From NCBI GenBank assembly GCA_018873225.1, contig JAEILZ010000007.1, positions 2,232,001 to 2,296,000 on the forward strand: a stretch of 64,000 nucleotides of DNA, in the 5' to 3' direction. The notes under the pieces were generated by a model. The model did no database searches. It had not been told where the DNA came from and saw only the letters and a list, made by a program, of their open reading frames with translations. A program made the translations under genes and the position numbers. This document shows positions 9,478-21,800 of the stretch, in pieces; within the stretch, counting starts at the first letter, position 1; each line of letters starts with the position of its first letter. The stretch is from [Phialemoniopsis] sp. UDSM-2020. Its lineage: Eukaryota; Ascomycota; Sordariomycetes; Thyridiales; Thyridiaceae.

Positions 9478-12400
9478 CTTGACTCTTTCTCCTTGTAGAC
9501 TCTTCGTTTTCTTGTTTTTGGGCTTTTATATGTTCTTTGCACTCGTCCAAATGACGTCCGGCGTCCTTGTTCTAAACCTCCGAAAAATTCGACGAATAAA
9601 GGAATTTACGGCAATGGCGAGGTCGACCGGCAAACCCAACACCTGAAGGGGAAAATGAAAGGCAATGGTTCAATAGACTAAGAAGGCGGCAAGACCAAGA
9701 AAGAGGTCTGGGAGAAGAGAATGGAAAAAGGGCGCGAAAGAGAAGCGAAAGGACTCAGACACAGCTGCGTCGAGATGAATAACGACAAACAAAGTTTGAA
9801 GCTGAAGTCGAAGAGAATGGAAGAGAAAGGGTGAAAAGCACAAAAACAGAAGAGAAGACGAGACAAAGATACAAACGCTGGCCCAGCCGTAGCATGTAGC
9901 AAGGGAACAGAAACCCACCAAGATGAATCGCAAAAGTCGCAAGCAGACACGATATGGGCAAGGGGATCGAGGACAAGACCCCAGACCGCCGAAGGCGATA
10001 GGTGGTGGTTCGTGATCCCTGACGCATGGCGTTTCAGGCCGTGTTAGAGGATGGCCGACAGCCAAGCATTCGTCGTGTGGTCTTTTTCTCAAGGTTGCTG
10101 TCTCTGCTGCGCACCTACCACATGATGCCCTGAGAGCGGCCTCGGGCGCCTGAAAATGGGGCCAGGGGCTGCTCCACCTTGCCATTCCAAGCCACTGCCC
10201 AGGCAGTACGACGCCCAAAAAGTCGCACGATTACAGGGGCATACCAGTGCACGCGCCCATCTAATCTGAGGCTCTTAAAAGGGTATCATGATAATGTACT
10301 TAACTGGAAGCCCTTCTTGTTACTTTAACGAAGGTTCAATCGGTTTCATTACCTACCAGTCTCAACATTGATAAAGTGCTATTCAAAGTGTGCCTATGAA
10401 CACCGACCTAATCATGAGTGCTGACGGTTGGCAGCATGCAAAGGTTGCTGTACCCTTGCAGTGATTTCTTCCACAGTGTCAGAACGGTCAACGCCTTGAT
10501 CCAATTCAACCCAAATTACCACGAGCCTGAATGATCCACCTAGGCTTAGGTAGGAGGGAATTTCTCTTTAATGACTTGAGACTGATACTGTTGAATGGTG
10601 ATCAGTCTGAGTGAGGTGCATGTAGAAGGACATCCGTCAACTCAACTGTCACCCCAACTATGCCATGACAGGGTGTAGCAACATAATGCAACATGGGAGG
10701 GAAACGATTCGATAGGTGTGCGACTGTGGGTAGAATACAGAAAACGATGATTTCAAGGCTTTTCCATGTACAACCTCCATATCTACATCACTCTTGACAT
10801 GACAGGCGAGATGCTTCTCCAGTACGCCGTCATGTCGCCTGCCAATCCGGCCAATCGCCGACTCCATAATGTCACCTGGCAGGTGGTCAAGCAAACACAG
10901 AGCAGGCTTCTACCTGGAGTGGATTAAATAGCGACTGTAAGTGATGCCGCGCTCGGCTCAGCACATGTCCGTCCCGAGACAAGTCAAAGAACTCAATCAA
11001 TACTTGTTTAAATATGCATTTGCACGTAGCCGGCTTTGCGCGGAGCTGGGATCCGAAGCCGGGTCGTACAGCTGGCGGTGGCCGACCGTGTGTTGCGACA
11101 TCTAGACACAAGTGCACAGATTGAAGCGATCAAAATTCCCGGCCACAGCCACGTTGCAGGCAGGCAGACTACTAGTGCAAACCCCGGCCGTAGTCCGAAC
11201 GGTCAAGGACATTGATGTCAAATGTCGTAACAAATGCCACTTCGCCGTCATCTTTCTTCTGACTGACGGACGGCTTGCAGCGTTGCTCGGGAGGGAGGCT
11301 TAGTCATTCACAGTTACTGGAGGCTGGGCCGAGGGAAATACCCATCCTCAGTCCGAAATTGGAAGGAATGAGCGCGTGCGCCCTCAGCCAATCAGAGCCA
11401 GGTTGACTTCCATAAGAAGAAGCTGCCCGCCCTTTCCTCTTTTCAGCCATCGCACTTGTCCTTTTTCTGACACGCTGTACCATCTTGAGACTCGGCTGTT
11501 CTTGCATCACTATTCTGATCTACAGGGAACAATTACACCAGACGACTTGGAATTTTGATATCTGGACTGTTGCGGATCAACCGACTACCTACCACAGCGT
11601 CTGGACCTCTTTTCTTCTCACATTTCACATTCTTGTCTCGTCCCTCTTGGCGCCAAAGCCGGGCTTGCTTTCTGATCGCAGATCCCAACCCGACATCGGC
11701 AGCGCAAAGAACGAGGGAGCGAGCAAAGGTGACCATAGGAAGACCTTTCCCAGCCCGCTTGGTCCAGACTAGACTTCGCCGACCATACACGGCGCAATTT
11801 TATTGCCGCAAAAGGCCTGTTCATTCTGCATTAACCTGCAAGGGCAAAAGAGACAAAAGAAAGGCAGAGTCACGTCCGCTTGATCAGGGTACAGTACCTA
11901 GCTCGCGCGTACCTATTTTTGTCGGGCTACTCATCGACCCAAAGGTATGTTGCGAAACCACGGATCCGGCCAAGCGTCGTGCTCTCAAAGCTCTCGACGC
12001 TTGACACCATCCCTTTCTGAGCGTAGACCGGATCTATTCTGTCTTGTCTTTATTTCTTATTCTAATATCCATGCTTCTAGTCGAACGTTGAGCGACATAG
12101 GTGACGGAAAACGGTTCGTCCACTCAACAAGGTGAGGCCACTTCAGGGGCCTTTCGACGTTATCTTTGCGCTTTGGGTGTGCTTGTCGTCTAGACATCCG
12201 GCAACAAATTGCACCGAGGTTAGTACGCCTTTTTACCCCCATCACGGTCTTGATCTTCTTCCTTTCATGCATTTAGCAATCTCTTTTTTGTTTCTGTTCA
12301 TTATCCGTCTCCCTCGTCTGGAATGCTGTACAAGATGTAGTACCTAAAAGCAGTATCCTGTCATTCTGGCGCTGGCTCGTCACTCTGGTCCCGACATTTG

Positions 12401-15256
12401 CCCTGCAAGATTACAAGATGGGCCTAGGCGGCCGAGGGTAGCATCCGGGCACCTGTCATCACGAAAATCCTAGACATATTCAGTCACACACTATCTTTCA
12501 CCCCCGCTTTTCATCCCTTGCGCAGTTGGCCGTGCCCCCACTGGATTTTCCCCTATTCCCCCCCCCCTCTTACTTCGTATGGCAAGTTCGCACCTGTTCT
12601 ACCATGGAGGGAGATCACCCACTTGGCTGAGCTAGCCATGGATCATTACCTACCCCTGTCCACACGAGTGTGTTCAATATCGTGTCAACAGAAACGCCAT
12701 GGTTCCCGCAGTGTCTCGACCAGCGTGGAGCCACATCGCGCTGGGTTTGATGGAACCGATCCGAGAGACTGGTTGTTCATCAAAGCTTCTTGATGCGCGC
12801 CGGCATGGCGGCCTCACCCTGTGTATATTTGCATTTGTTTATGCATCACATATGGTGCATGTCTTGTCATTCGCCGAGATTGCAGATTTCTTCCCCAGCC
12901 AGCCAGATCACTCCCCTCGAAATCGCGGCCGAGGGGCGGATGGCTCTGCAATCCATCCTATCCATGGGTCGAACTGCTCTGGCACTCAAATCATGGGCTG
13001 GGAGCAGCGTTAGTGGCGCCGATTTACAAGCTATGTCGTACTCCGTACAGTGGCATCGACTCCAAGAGTCCGCCCGGCAGCATCGGGGTGACCCCTGTTA
13101 TTTTTGTGCATGGGGGAAGAAGGATCCGCCTGTCGCTCCATCCAACATAATTAGGTACCTAATCCCTGGGTACTGCATGTGCGGCCGGTGTCCTGGTTGC
13201 GTGCACTGTGCGCCAGTGACATCGCGACAGGGACTCGGACAGGGTAGTGCTCATTCCGCCCATATCCAGGTGTGCCAGGGCTCATATTCGCTCCTGTGTT
13301 TTCTTGACCCGAGGCACATTTACGCAATTCATCTCGAAAAGCAGACCCAGTGATGACAGCAAGTCTGCAGCGCGGTATCCAGCGCGCGAGAGCTGCAGCC
13401 ACTGGGGATCGTCCTACGTATGCAAGGATGCTGCCGGAAGCCTTACGCGCATGAGAAGGGGGCATGAACCGTGGCCAATGGTCCGCTGTCAACTCTTGAA
13501 CCGGTGTCGTGTAGCTGAAAAAGCAAGCCAGATCCTCAGAGGTTTACGCTACCAGAGCGCTCAAGTGCGCGCGCTAGGTGAAGCCATGTATCGGCGACCT
13601 CACTCTCATGACCCTTCCCGATCGTCTTTCACCCCATTCCCCACTTTCTTTAGAATTATTAATTGTCATTTGCTCTGGGGACCGTTCAAGTGTCTCCAAA
13701 GGCCCTCTGTGGGTCGCTTGGTTTATTACCGCGGACTCGCTATGACCATTCGACCCCGCCCATGGCGCTAGAGGCGACAGCACCGTGTTTTTTGCTGACG
13801 GACCCAGTTGGGATGAATTGGAGATGCGCCATTCGCTGACCACTCTTCTGACAGCACCAAGCCGTGCAGCAACAAGCTTCACTAGCACTAGACATTGAAC
13901 GGCCCAGAGAACGGTCTACAGGGGGACAGCGTCGACCACCCGACAAATCCGGACATCGGCTGCTGCTGAAAAGAATAGGGACAAGAAGCTGGTAGCTTTC
14001 GGTCGAGAAAGTAAGTTGTTCTCCGTTTTTGCATTCCTGTGCACAAACCTGCGTCAGGGCCATTCCAGTGGAGAGCTCCTACGCTATACTTCGTACATCT
14101 GGCAGGCAAATACCTACCGCGTCCTTGTCTCTGCGCTGGGCAAGCAGAGAGGGACTGGGGGGGAAAGGACAGCATGCCTGTGCAAGACAGCGCCAGAGTC
14201 CATTCAGGAGGGTCAGGTCGCCGGTCGCGCGACTGGCACTGGCCGGCCTGGTCCCCCAGTCCCAGGGTTCTTTTAGCACTGTAGGCCGGGCGATGTTGGG
14301 GGGGCATTTTAGCTGCAGTTGCTTTGCAGGTGGTGCCGCTGGTAGCTCGCCCGCCGCTCCCCCTGGCCCCCCTGTCTAGCGTGCCACTTTTCCATCCTTC
14401 GGCACTACCAATCGCCAGCCACCCACGTTCCCACCCCCCCTTCCCTTCCCCCCCTCTTGTCCTCTCCTTCTTTCCTCTTTCAAGTCAAGTAGCTCAAGGA
14501 TTGGCGTCGTCCCCCGCCCTCGCCCTTCTTTTTTAAAGTATCTGGCCGTGTCCCGCAGCTGCCCGTGGGTGTTACCACCTCACTATCCTCTTTTCATTCA
14601 TTCCGCCAGAACCAAGCCTGATCAGTGCAAAGCGCTGTCGCTCCCCCCCAAGTGACATTTTGCTTATTTCTGGATCAGATCAAGATCGCGGTTTGACACG
14701 TTCGAATACAGTCAAGCTCGGCTTGTTGACATATTTCTCGAAGCAGAAACAGAGACAATTGATCTCGTCTGTCAAAACCAGCCTTTTGGCGGCCGGCCCT
14801 TTTCTTCTACTCCTTTTTAGACTTTTTTGGGGGAACTGCTTTCGCGCGCCTCCTGCACTACCGTTGAAAGCGCCCATCCTTGCCGTATCAGCGGACACCA
14901 GCAAGTTACCGAAAGAAGGACGCAAAGCACGGTCAGCGCGCGTGCCACCAATTACCTCCACACGCGAACAACCTGGCCCGGGTCCCCCTCCTCAATCCCA
15001 CCCCCAGACCAGACCCGTCAAACAAAGCAAAATAAAAATTAAACCTGATTCCTCGCTTCCTTCCGCCGGCGCACCAGACTCAATTCAGCCAGCGCCCAAC
15101 CAGGTTTCTGCGTCAAAAAGGCAACTTACAACAGAGCCTCTCCGCATAGAGCCAGAACAAGTATAGGTCATCGGCACAACGCTCAAAACAGCATCTCCAC
15201 CAATCTCTTATCCTTTTAATAGTTTCTTGTGAAACCAGAGGGCACGGTGAGGAAAA
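9478..15256. other. 5.8-kb gene-free interval between PLS1 and mcm1
   Basis: The two flanking genes point outward from this interval, so it holds both promoters and probably long leaders. Reading frames up to about 180 codons occur, but their composition is random and they lack splice structure or recognisable motifs. Pyrimidine-rich tracts occur near 11440-11480, 12540-12580 (with a run of ten C) and 14430-14485. The size suits complex control of the MADS gene or a non-coding transcript; neither can be shown here. Confidence 0.55.
14430..14485 (+). promoter_or_regulatory. Pyrimidine-rich promoter tract upstream of mcm1
   Basis: A stretch of over 50 bases is almost purely C and T on the plus strand, about 770 bp before the mcm1 ATG. 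CT-rich tracts near transcription starts are common in well-expressed filamentous-fungal genes. A transcription start shortly downstream would imply a leader of several hundred bases. This is inference from composition. Confidence 0.35.
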
Positions 15257-16118
15257 ATGGCCGACATCACGGACCAGCACGACCAGACCGCGGCGACCGA
15301 GCTCGACGAGTCGCAGTCGGTCGGCAACGGCAATGGCGCAGGTGCAGGCGGCGCCGAATCGCGCGGCGTCAAGCGCCAGCGCCCCAGCACGGCTGACGAC
15401 GATGACGATGATGACGAGAAGGGCGGTCGTGAGCGCCGCAAGATTGAGATCAAGTTTATTAGCGACAAGTCGCGCCGGCACATCACCTTTTCCAAGCGCA
15501 AGGCCGGTATCATGAAGAAGGTACGTTGACAAACTGCATTGGTCCTCGATCTGCCTCGTGCGCCTTGTGCGACGCTTCCTGCCTCGCAGATCTCCTCTGT
15601 GTCGCACTCATCCTGCCCGACAGCAATCACTGACTTGTCCCGATTTTAGGCGTACGAGCTGTCTGTCCTTACTGGTACACAAGTCCTCCTACTTGTCGTC
15701 TCAGAGACTGGCCTGGTCTACACCTTCACGACGCCCAAACTGCAACCGCTCGTCACCAAGGCCGAAGGCAAGAACCTGATCCAGGTATGTGGCATCTCTT
15801 GGGTCGCGTCGTCGATCGCTGTGATACTAACTGTCGCCCTACCAGGCTTGCCTCAATGCTCCCGAGCCCACGCCTGGCAATGAGAACGGGATGGATGATC
15901 AGAACCAAGTCGACTCGCCCGAGGAGGCGGCCAACAGCCACCTCCCTCAAAGAAACCCGGCTATGCCCCAGAACCCGCATGTTCCCCCGCCGTACATGCC
16001 CAACGTCACGATGGATCCCCAGCAGGCTCTTGCGTATTCCAACTACGTGCAGCAGCAACGTGGTGCGCAGTATATGCCACAGTCGGGGCTCCCGCAGCAC
16101 ACTTCGCACCAGTCATAA
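15257..16118 (+). CDS. mcm1: MADS-box transcription factor Mcm1 (SRF type)
   Basis: Three exons (15257-15520, 15650-15784, 15846-16118) encode 223 aa; the introns (129 and 61 bp) are both phase 0. The N-terminus is Gly/Ala-rich with an acidic run of seven Asp (residues 47-53). The MADS domain starts near residue 58 with GRERRKIEIKFISDKSRRHI and continues TFSKRKAGIMKK, AYELSVLTGTQVLLLVVSET and GLVYTFTTPKLQPLV. That is the SRF/Mcm1 type, not the Rlm1/MEF2 type. The C-terminus is Pro/Gln-rich (NYVQQQRGAQYMPQ). Mcm1 is a nuclear DNA-binding protein that pairs with partners such as mating-type alpha-domain proteins to control mating, cell cycle and development. Splicing inside the MADS domain restores it exactly, which confirms the model. 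Confidence 0.95.
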
Positions 16119-18189
16119 CTACCGGTGTGACGAACCCTACTTTACTTGCGCGCGCTGATACCCAGCATATAATGCATTCCCTGCGACGTCGCGCTCTAGA
16201 ATGGGCGATCTCTGTTTCAGCCCATCTGAACGCGCGACCCTGGTCTTTTGGCGTTCATCTTTGGTGTTGATAACCCGCTTCATTATATCTTTCTCCACTA
16301 CGTTTCGCGCAGCCTTTTCAAACCTTCCTCGCCTTTACCAAGTCCTGCCGCTGCCTCATTGAACGAGGCAGTCACATCACGGGTTTGGGCCATCATGGAA
16401 TGAGATTCGTCAAGGTCCTGCAGTCGTTACGTTGTGTTCCCATTGTGGTTCACATCGGTTCATTTGCAATGTACGTATGTGTCGAGCTTGGTTCCTCGCA
16501 CCAGCAAGGGACTACTACGGCGGCAAACTTATTTCTCCTATGCAGCGAAGCATGAGACGGTGGCTTGTTATCTTTCGTGCGGATCATAGCGGCATGGGTC
16601 TTCCTTGCGACGGCTCGTGTGCTATGCGCACTTTGCATGGTGGAAGGATTTGGGGTTTCTTTTCTTTATCTATTGCAAGGATGCTTAACGGAAGGCGGAG
16701 GACGAGCAGCATGAGACTATGATTCCCCCATGGATCACGAAAGGCTGGAAGAGGCTCGGGATGGTGAGCCATTCTGTCTCTCTGATAATACTAATAGTCG
16801 ATCTGGTATAACGTTGCAGAACAATGGTCAGGCAGATTTCAATCGACATCCTCGGGCTGTCGCTCTCAGATTTATCCTACTTGTTGCCCTGTAGCGAACG
16901 GACTACATTCATCTTGCCTTGCATCGTGTCAATGCGCCTCGAGAGGTTGCGAAGGAGGGATGGCTCGTGCTGTTGAGACTGAGGACTTCGCCAACGACAA
17001 CCATCGACATCCTCCTTGTAAAGCTGTGTCTTGGACAAGGATCGCGGCGCACTCTGATCTCCAATCACGTCTGGCGCCCACTTACCACAACCCTGAAAGA
17101 GCCAAGTTACTATGAGCAGCATCAGTAATTCCAGGCAGTAGTCTAAGTAGGTGTGCATTGCCGGACTGCGTTGGTCGATATCTGCCAGTGTCAATGGCTC
17201 TCAGGCCCACAGCGAAATATCAAAGCTACCTGGTGATCATGAGACTTTCATGTTGCAAAGGTTACGTCACAGAGCATATTCTCGGGAGTGATCAAGATCG
17301 CGATGCGGCTCCATTGCGCTGGGTTCCGCGTCTGGGGGTTAGCAGGAGGAAGCGGGGAAGCATAGGGTTTCTTTTAATCAGCAACGTTTCTGCGTTTAAC
17401 CATCGATCTCTTTTCGGTCTTCAGGTCATGCTGATCTGTGGGGTTGTAGGTCTGGGGTTCCTTTGCTGATACCGTGGAGAAGCCTCGGCTGGCTTTTCCC
17501 AGTCAGGACTTGGGAGGTTGAGCATTTACAGTATTCGGCACCGTGCTTGAGCGAGTTTACAGTGCTTTCTCTCAAGGCAGTCAAGATAAGAACCATGGCT
17601 AGGTAGGCAGGCACAGGGAACTACTACTGCAGTCGGGGGAATCGCTTCAATGCACGTCTACTTTTGATGCAGCCAACGGCTTCTGTCAGAACAGCATGAG
17701 GTTGCATGACAGCCAGACAGCTCTTGGTCCCTTTTTCCTTTGGGGACTTGGTGCAACTTGTTTCTTAACTTGCCAACTGACAGTCAGTTGTGAATGGGCT
17801 TGGTCGGGGTGTGGGTCACATTGGTCTCGACGTATGCGCATATTTGAGCAGGTTTCTGCAAGCCAGTCTTTAGCGGCATCTCACTTGTACCGGTACCTCT
17901 TTGCGCTTCCAGCCGTTTCAGCTGTGAACGAGGCAAGGCTGCGTCAAGGGTTACAAACAACACAATAACTTGCGCATCCGATGATGGACATTTCAAAAAG
18001 TTGTATAGAGGGTATATCGTCAAAGGCAGCCCGTATTCACAAGTCCTCTGCCCTTTGGCCGCCGTAGCTTTCGGCTTGATCGGTAAAACACAATATCGCT
18101 CGCAGAAGTCTTTGCCAACCAAGGCACAAATCGTCTCGTCGTGAGTAATCGGTCTATACAAGACCTCGCACAGGGTCAAGCCCGGTAGC
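16119..18189. other. Convergent spacer, mcm1 / Ctr
   Basis: About 2.1 kb separates the two stop codons. The first few hundred bases are probably the mcm1 3' untranslated region. No reading frame looks coding. I see no repeats or RNA genes. Confidence 0.55.
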
Positions 18190-18836
18190 TTAATGCTCAG
18201 AGGTAATGGCATATCTTCCGATGATCAAGCTGCCCAGAAATGTGCCACCAAGGACGGAGAGGAAGTACCCAACGTTCATCGTCATGACCGCAATCATGCT
18301 GTAAGGCGACGTACAATCAGTCAATGAACACACGAGCACTCGTCCGAGAGACGGACGCGCGAGGTCTAAACGGCAGAAGAGTAAACTTACAGCAGATAGC
18401 CAACACCGGCGATGACCATGTCGAGCAGTGCGCGCAAGGGATCGACCGACAGCCTCCAGGGCCGGACGTGGGTGTGATTCTTCTTGAGCACCATGACATC
18501 CTCCTCGACACCATTCTCAGACAAGACCATGCGCTTGGAGGTGGAATCGCGCGACACCTGCTCCGATAGCGACTGGCGGCCGCTCACGACGACATATCGG
18601 CGGTTGAGCTCGGCGTCGAGCCACCGCTCCTCCTGCCAGCCTTTGAGCGCCAGCAGACCCTTGAACACTGCGGCGAGGATGATGATGAAGATGCAGGTGC
18701 CGGCGTAGGCGCCCGTCGAGCTGGGGGTCCAGGCGGCCGAGTAGAGAGAGGTAGCTCTGTCTGTCTGGAAGATAGACATCATGGTCATGGAGGATCCAGA
18801 AGATCCGTCCATACCATCCATCGACCCGTGATCCAT
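18190..18836 (-). CDS. Ctr-family copper transporter
   Basis: Two exons on the minus strand (18836-18391 and 18298-18190), split by a 92-bp intron, encode 184 aa. Ctr proteins form trimers that pass Cu(I) across the plasma or vacuolar membrane. The N-terminus is short and Met-rich (MDHGSMDGMDGSSGSSMTMM), typical of the copper-gathering ectodomain. TM1 is about GTCIFIIILAAVFKGLLAL. A long cytosolic loop precedes the pore helices, which carry the obligatory M-x3-M (MIAVM, residues 150-154) and the G-x3-G trimer motif (residues 167-171 in LGGTFLG). The intron falls just before MIAVM, so the second exon is essential. Length suits either a small plasma-membrane Ctr or a vacuolar Ctr2-like protein; I cannot decide between them. 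Confidence 0.92.
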
Positions 18837-21800
18837 GACTTTTGCGCGGGGCGGCGGCGGATGCGATTCTAGGGGTGTTTGTATGCGGTCGCCCTCGGGG
18901 AAAAGAGGCCAGACAAAGTCTGCAGGTGAGGGGAGAAATGCAACACCGACGGTTGGCTTTGCGCGTCCGGTTGCCGATAGTTCAGACCGTGCAGATCGCT
19001 GTGAGTCTAAGCTTCTGGAGTGATCAATGTTATCTTTGAGCCAGTCGTGCTGGAGTAGGTAATATAAAATCCGGCTTTAGGCTGAGAGCGAGTGCAGCTG
19101 CCGTGGTGGTCGCACGAGGGAGAGGTGGGGGAGGGCAAAAATGTATGGTTGAATGTTGGAGTTCTGGTGTTGCGGAACACAATTCTGGGTCTGTACTCGG
19201 GTTCAAGCAGCACAATTGGCTTCGTCAAAGTCCAAGATGATATTCTTTTCGTACGACCAGGTGAGAGGAGAGAAAGGAAAGTCAAACAGCCGTCCGGACG
19301 GGCAGATGAGCCCTTTTTCTTGTATCCTCTCCTCTTGTCTTGTCTTGACCTTTTGGGGTCGCTAAGGTGTGAGAGAAACGTGCTCACTGTGGGCCGGCTT
19401 GTGGTGGGCAGACGGGGCTTCAGCGCCTGGTTGGTGGGCACCCGCGTCAGTGAGCAAGTTCGTAGTTATTCTTACTACAGTGGCCACTTCGATACCTGCA
19501 AAAGAATTAATCTGAGTCCTGAATGCGTTCCTTGCTCATCAGTGACAATCTTGCTACTTTCGATTACTCTGCCTATTACTGTACTGAACTATCTTCTTCG
19601 TCTTCTTTCCCATTCTCTTCCTCTCTGCAACCTCTTCGAGCAACATGTTGCTTGCACGTCACCCAAAACGGCAGTTAACAGGGTCAAACCACCAATCGTG
19701 GGGTGGCGGGACCCGCCCCTGCCGCTCTCCAAGTACCGGTACTTAGACGAGATGAACAGACCAAACAGACTCATTTCATGTTGCGAACTTTTGAGATAAA
19801 GCTGATGCCTCCAGAGCCTCACCAGACATCCGTACATTTATTGGCCCACAAAGGCATCATAGAACTGTCACAAATAATCTAAAATACCATACTCAAGGGG
19901 CTGAGAAAGACCGGTGCCCTAGGGATTCGACCTCGGCCTCGTTACCACATTGCTCTTGCATACTTCAAGAGAAAACCCAATGTTTGCCAGGCAACCTCTA
20001 GCAGTTGTCGTGCTTGCGGAATTCAAAATTGGTGACTGGACTTTATACAGGCTACACAGAAACTACTTGACCTCATGGCCTTGTCGCAAGAGACAACTCA
20101 ATCAAGCTATACACGACATGCCGGTAACAAAGCACGGTCTCAAGCATCCGGATGTAGATGTATAACGCTTGCACTGACCCGGGGTAATGCCAGAGAAGCC
20201 CGTACAAAACAGCGTTGCACTCCAGGCGCAAATGATCAAGATCAAGCCCAATACCAGGATACTAGATCCTTGAATGTCCCAGACGATGGCATAGACTCCA
20301 TGTTGATAGCTTCCATGGGAACGATGATCTGTCGAACTCCGAATACACAAATGTCAAGACGGCGTCGCACCTTTGAGCACCGGGAAGAGTCGCCAATCCC
20401 AGCACAGCCACTTTCAGCTCAGTCGCAAGCCTCACACAAAGTATTGATGTACGATGTTGGACATCAGCCGCGATCATGCTGACGGCCCTGCAGGTGAGCC
20501 GACGGTCAGCCAGGTGAATGGCGGCAATGCTGGTGCCACAACGGCAAGATGCCGCGCGACACTGCGCGACACGGTGCCAGCGTGCGTGTGGGGAAGAAAG
20601 GGGGTTGTCTCGTTGGCGAGCACAAACCTCCAGGCTTGGTTTAGAGTTTTTGTCCTTTTTTTTTGAAACCACGAGGGAACCGTTGTGCCTACACGATTTG
20701 GATCCAAGAGGCAAAGGAGTAGTGATCTGCACGACCGACCCACGGTAATAGCGCTGGCCTGGTCGCCAACAATGGACACAACTCGGCTGCGCCGCCCCGA
20801 CTCCGGTACACATTCCCCCCACGACTGGACTCGCCTGGGCTCCAGGGAGGGAGTGGACGCCGTCAGATGCATCTAACCCGAACCACACAATTGGGACCCG
20901 GTTGGACCCAGCGAGCCTAATTCAACGTCCAACGGCTTCTTGGGGGCCATAGGTGCTGACATCCTGGGTCCCCTCATGCATGGCGCAAAGCCCGACAACA
21001 CGGCACCGGTTCTAGGCTTGCAGAGACGGACGGTATGTCTAGGGAATGTGCAGCGGGCCGGTAGTTATGGTTCAGCACTTGGGCGTCCACATGGCCAGGG
21101 TATAAACGCATCAAGATTCGGCCTCAAGACCCCATCGAACCATACAACAAACGACCCGATATCCAGCTTTCCAAGGTCTCTCATGTTGGCCCCAACAAAG
21201 AGCCATATCGAAGCTGTCTCGGCCTGAAGAGTGCTCACCAGAGCGGCATCCTGTGTGAAGATGTATGGACTGGCCTAGATGGCTAGCATCTCAGAGAGCC
21301 GCGCCAAGGAATGTCTGCCCGTTCCCTCAGTTGGGAGCTCAAAGGAACGAGGTCTCTCACTTGAAGATCGCTCTTTTTTTGCGGCTCAAAACACGGCGGG
21401 ACATGATCATGAAAGGAAAGAACAGACCTCTTCACTCCAATCTAGATCTGAATGACAAACAAGGAGACCCGGCAACTCAGTCCCCTCTTACCAGGCAGGT
21501 CTTCTGCAAGGTCCTCCAGAACGACCTCGTGTCGAAGAGAGTCGAGAGGAGCTGTACGCACTTGCGCATAGCCGTAGCAATACCGTCATGCCTGCACGCA
21601 AGCTTGCAGACCTGAGCTCAGCCTAGCGTACCTGACCTGTCGCAAGGTCGACAGGCCGGCTGAGACAGGGAGCAGTGCTCAAGTTAGACGAGGTGACGAG
21701 CACAGGAAGGAGAAGGGTTGTGATGCATGGTGAGACGGAAGCCCAGATCGAACCCTCAGGCACTTCGCAAGGAGACACGATCACGCCTCAGACAACCTCT

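Noticed and set aside
9670..10218. 182-codon minus-strand frame upstream of PLS1 with hydrophobic C-terminus
   Set aside because: It lies in the pyrimidine-rich leader of PLS1; Phe/Leu/Ser richness simply reflects CT-rich DNA.
10330..10350. GGTTCAATC B-box-like sequence
   Set aside because: Flanking bases do not form a T-stem and no A-box lies at the right distance.
19092..19799. Plus-strand open frame of 235 codons in the Ctr promoter
   Set aside because: It begins at a non-ATG codon, shows random composition, no domain or splice pattern, and overlaps the likely leader of the opposite-strand Ctr gene.
19910..19990. tRNA-like box (GGTCGAATCC on the minus strand)
   Set aside because: The T-arm does not pair, no acceptor stem or D-arm can be folded around it.
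20262..20888. Minus-strand open frame of 208 codons
   Set aside because: Cys/Arg/Ser-rich random-looking composition with no recognisable motif; no supporting exon structure.
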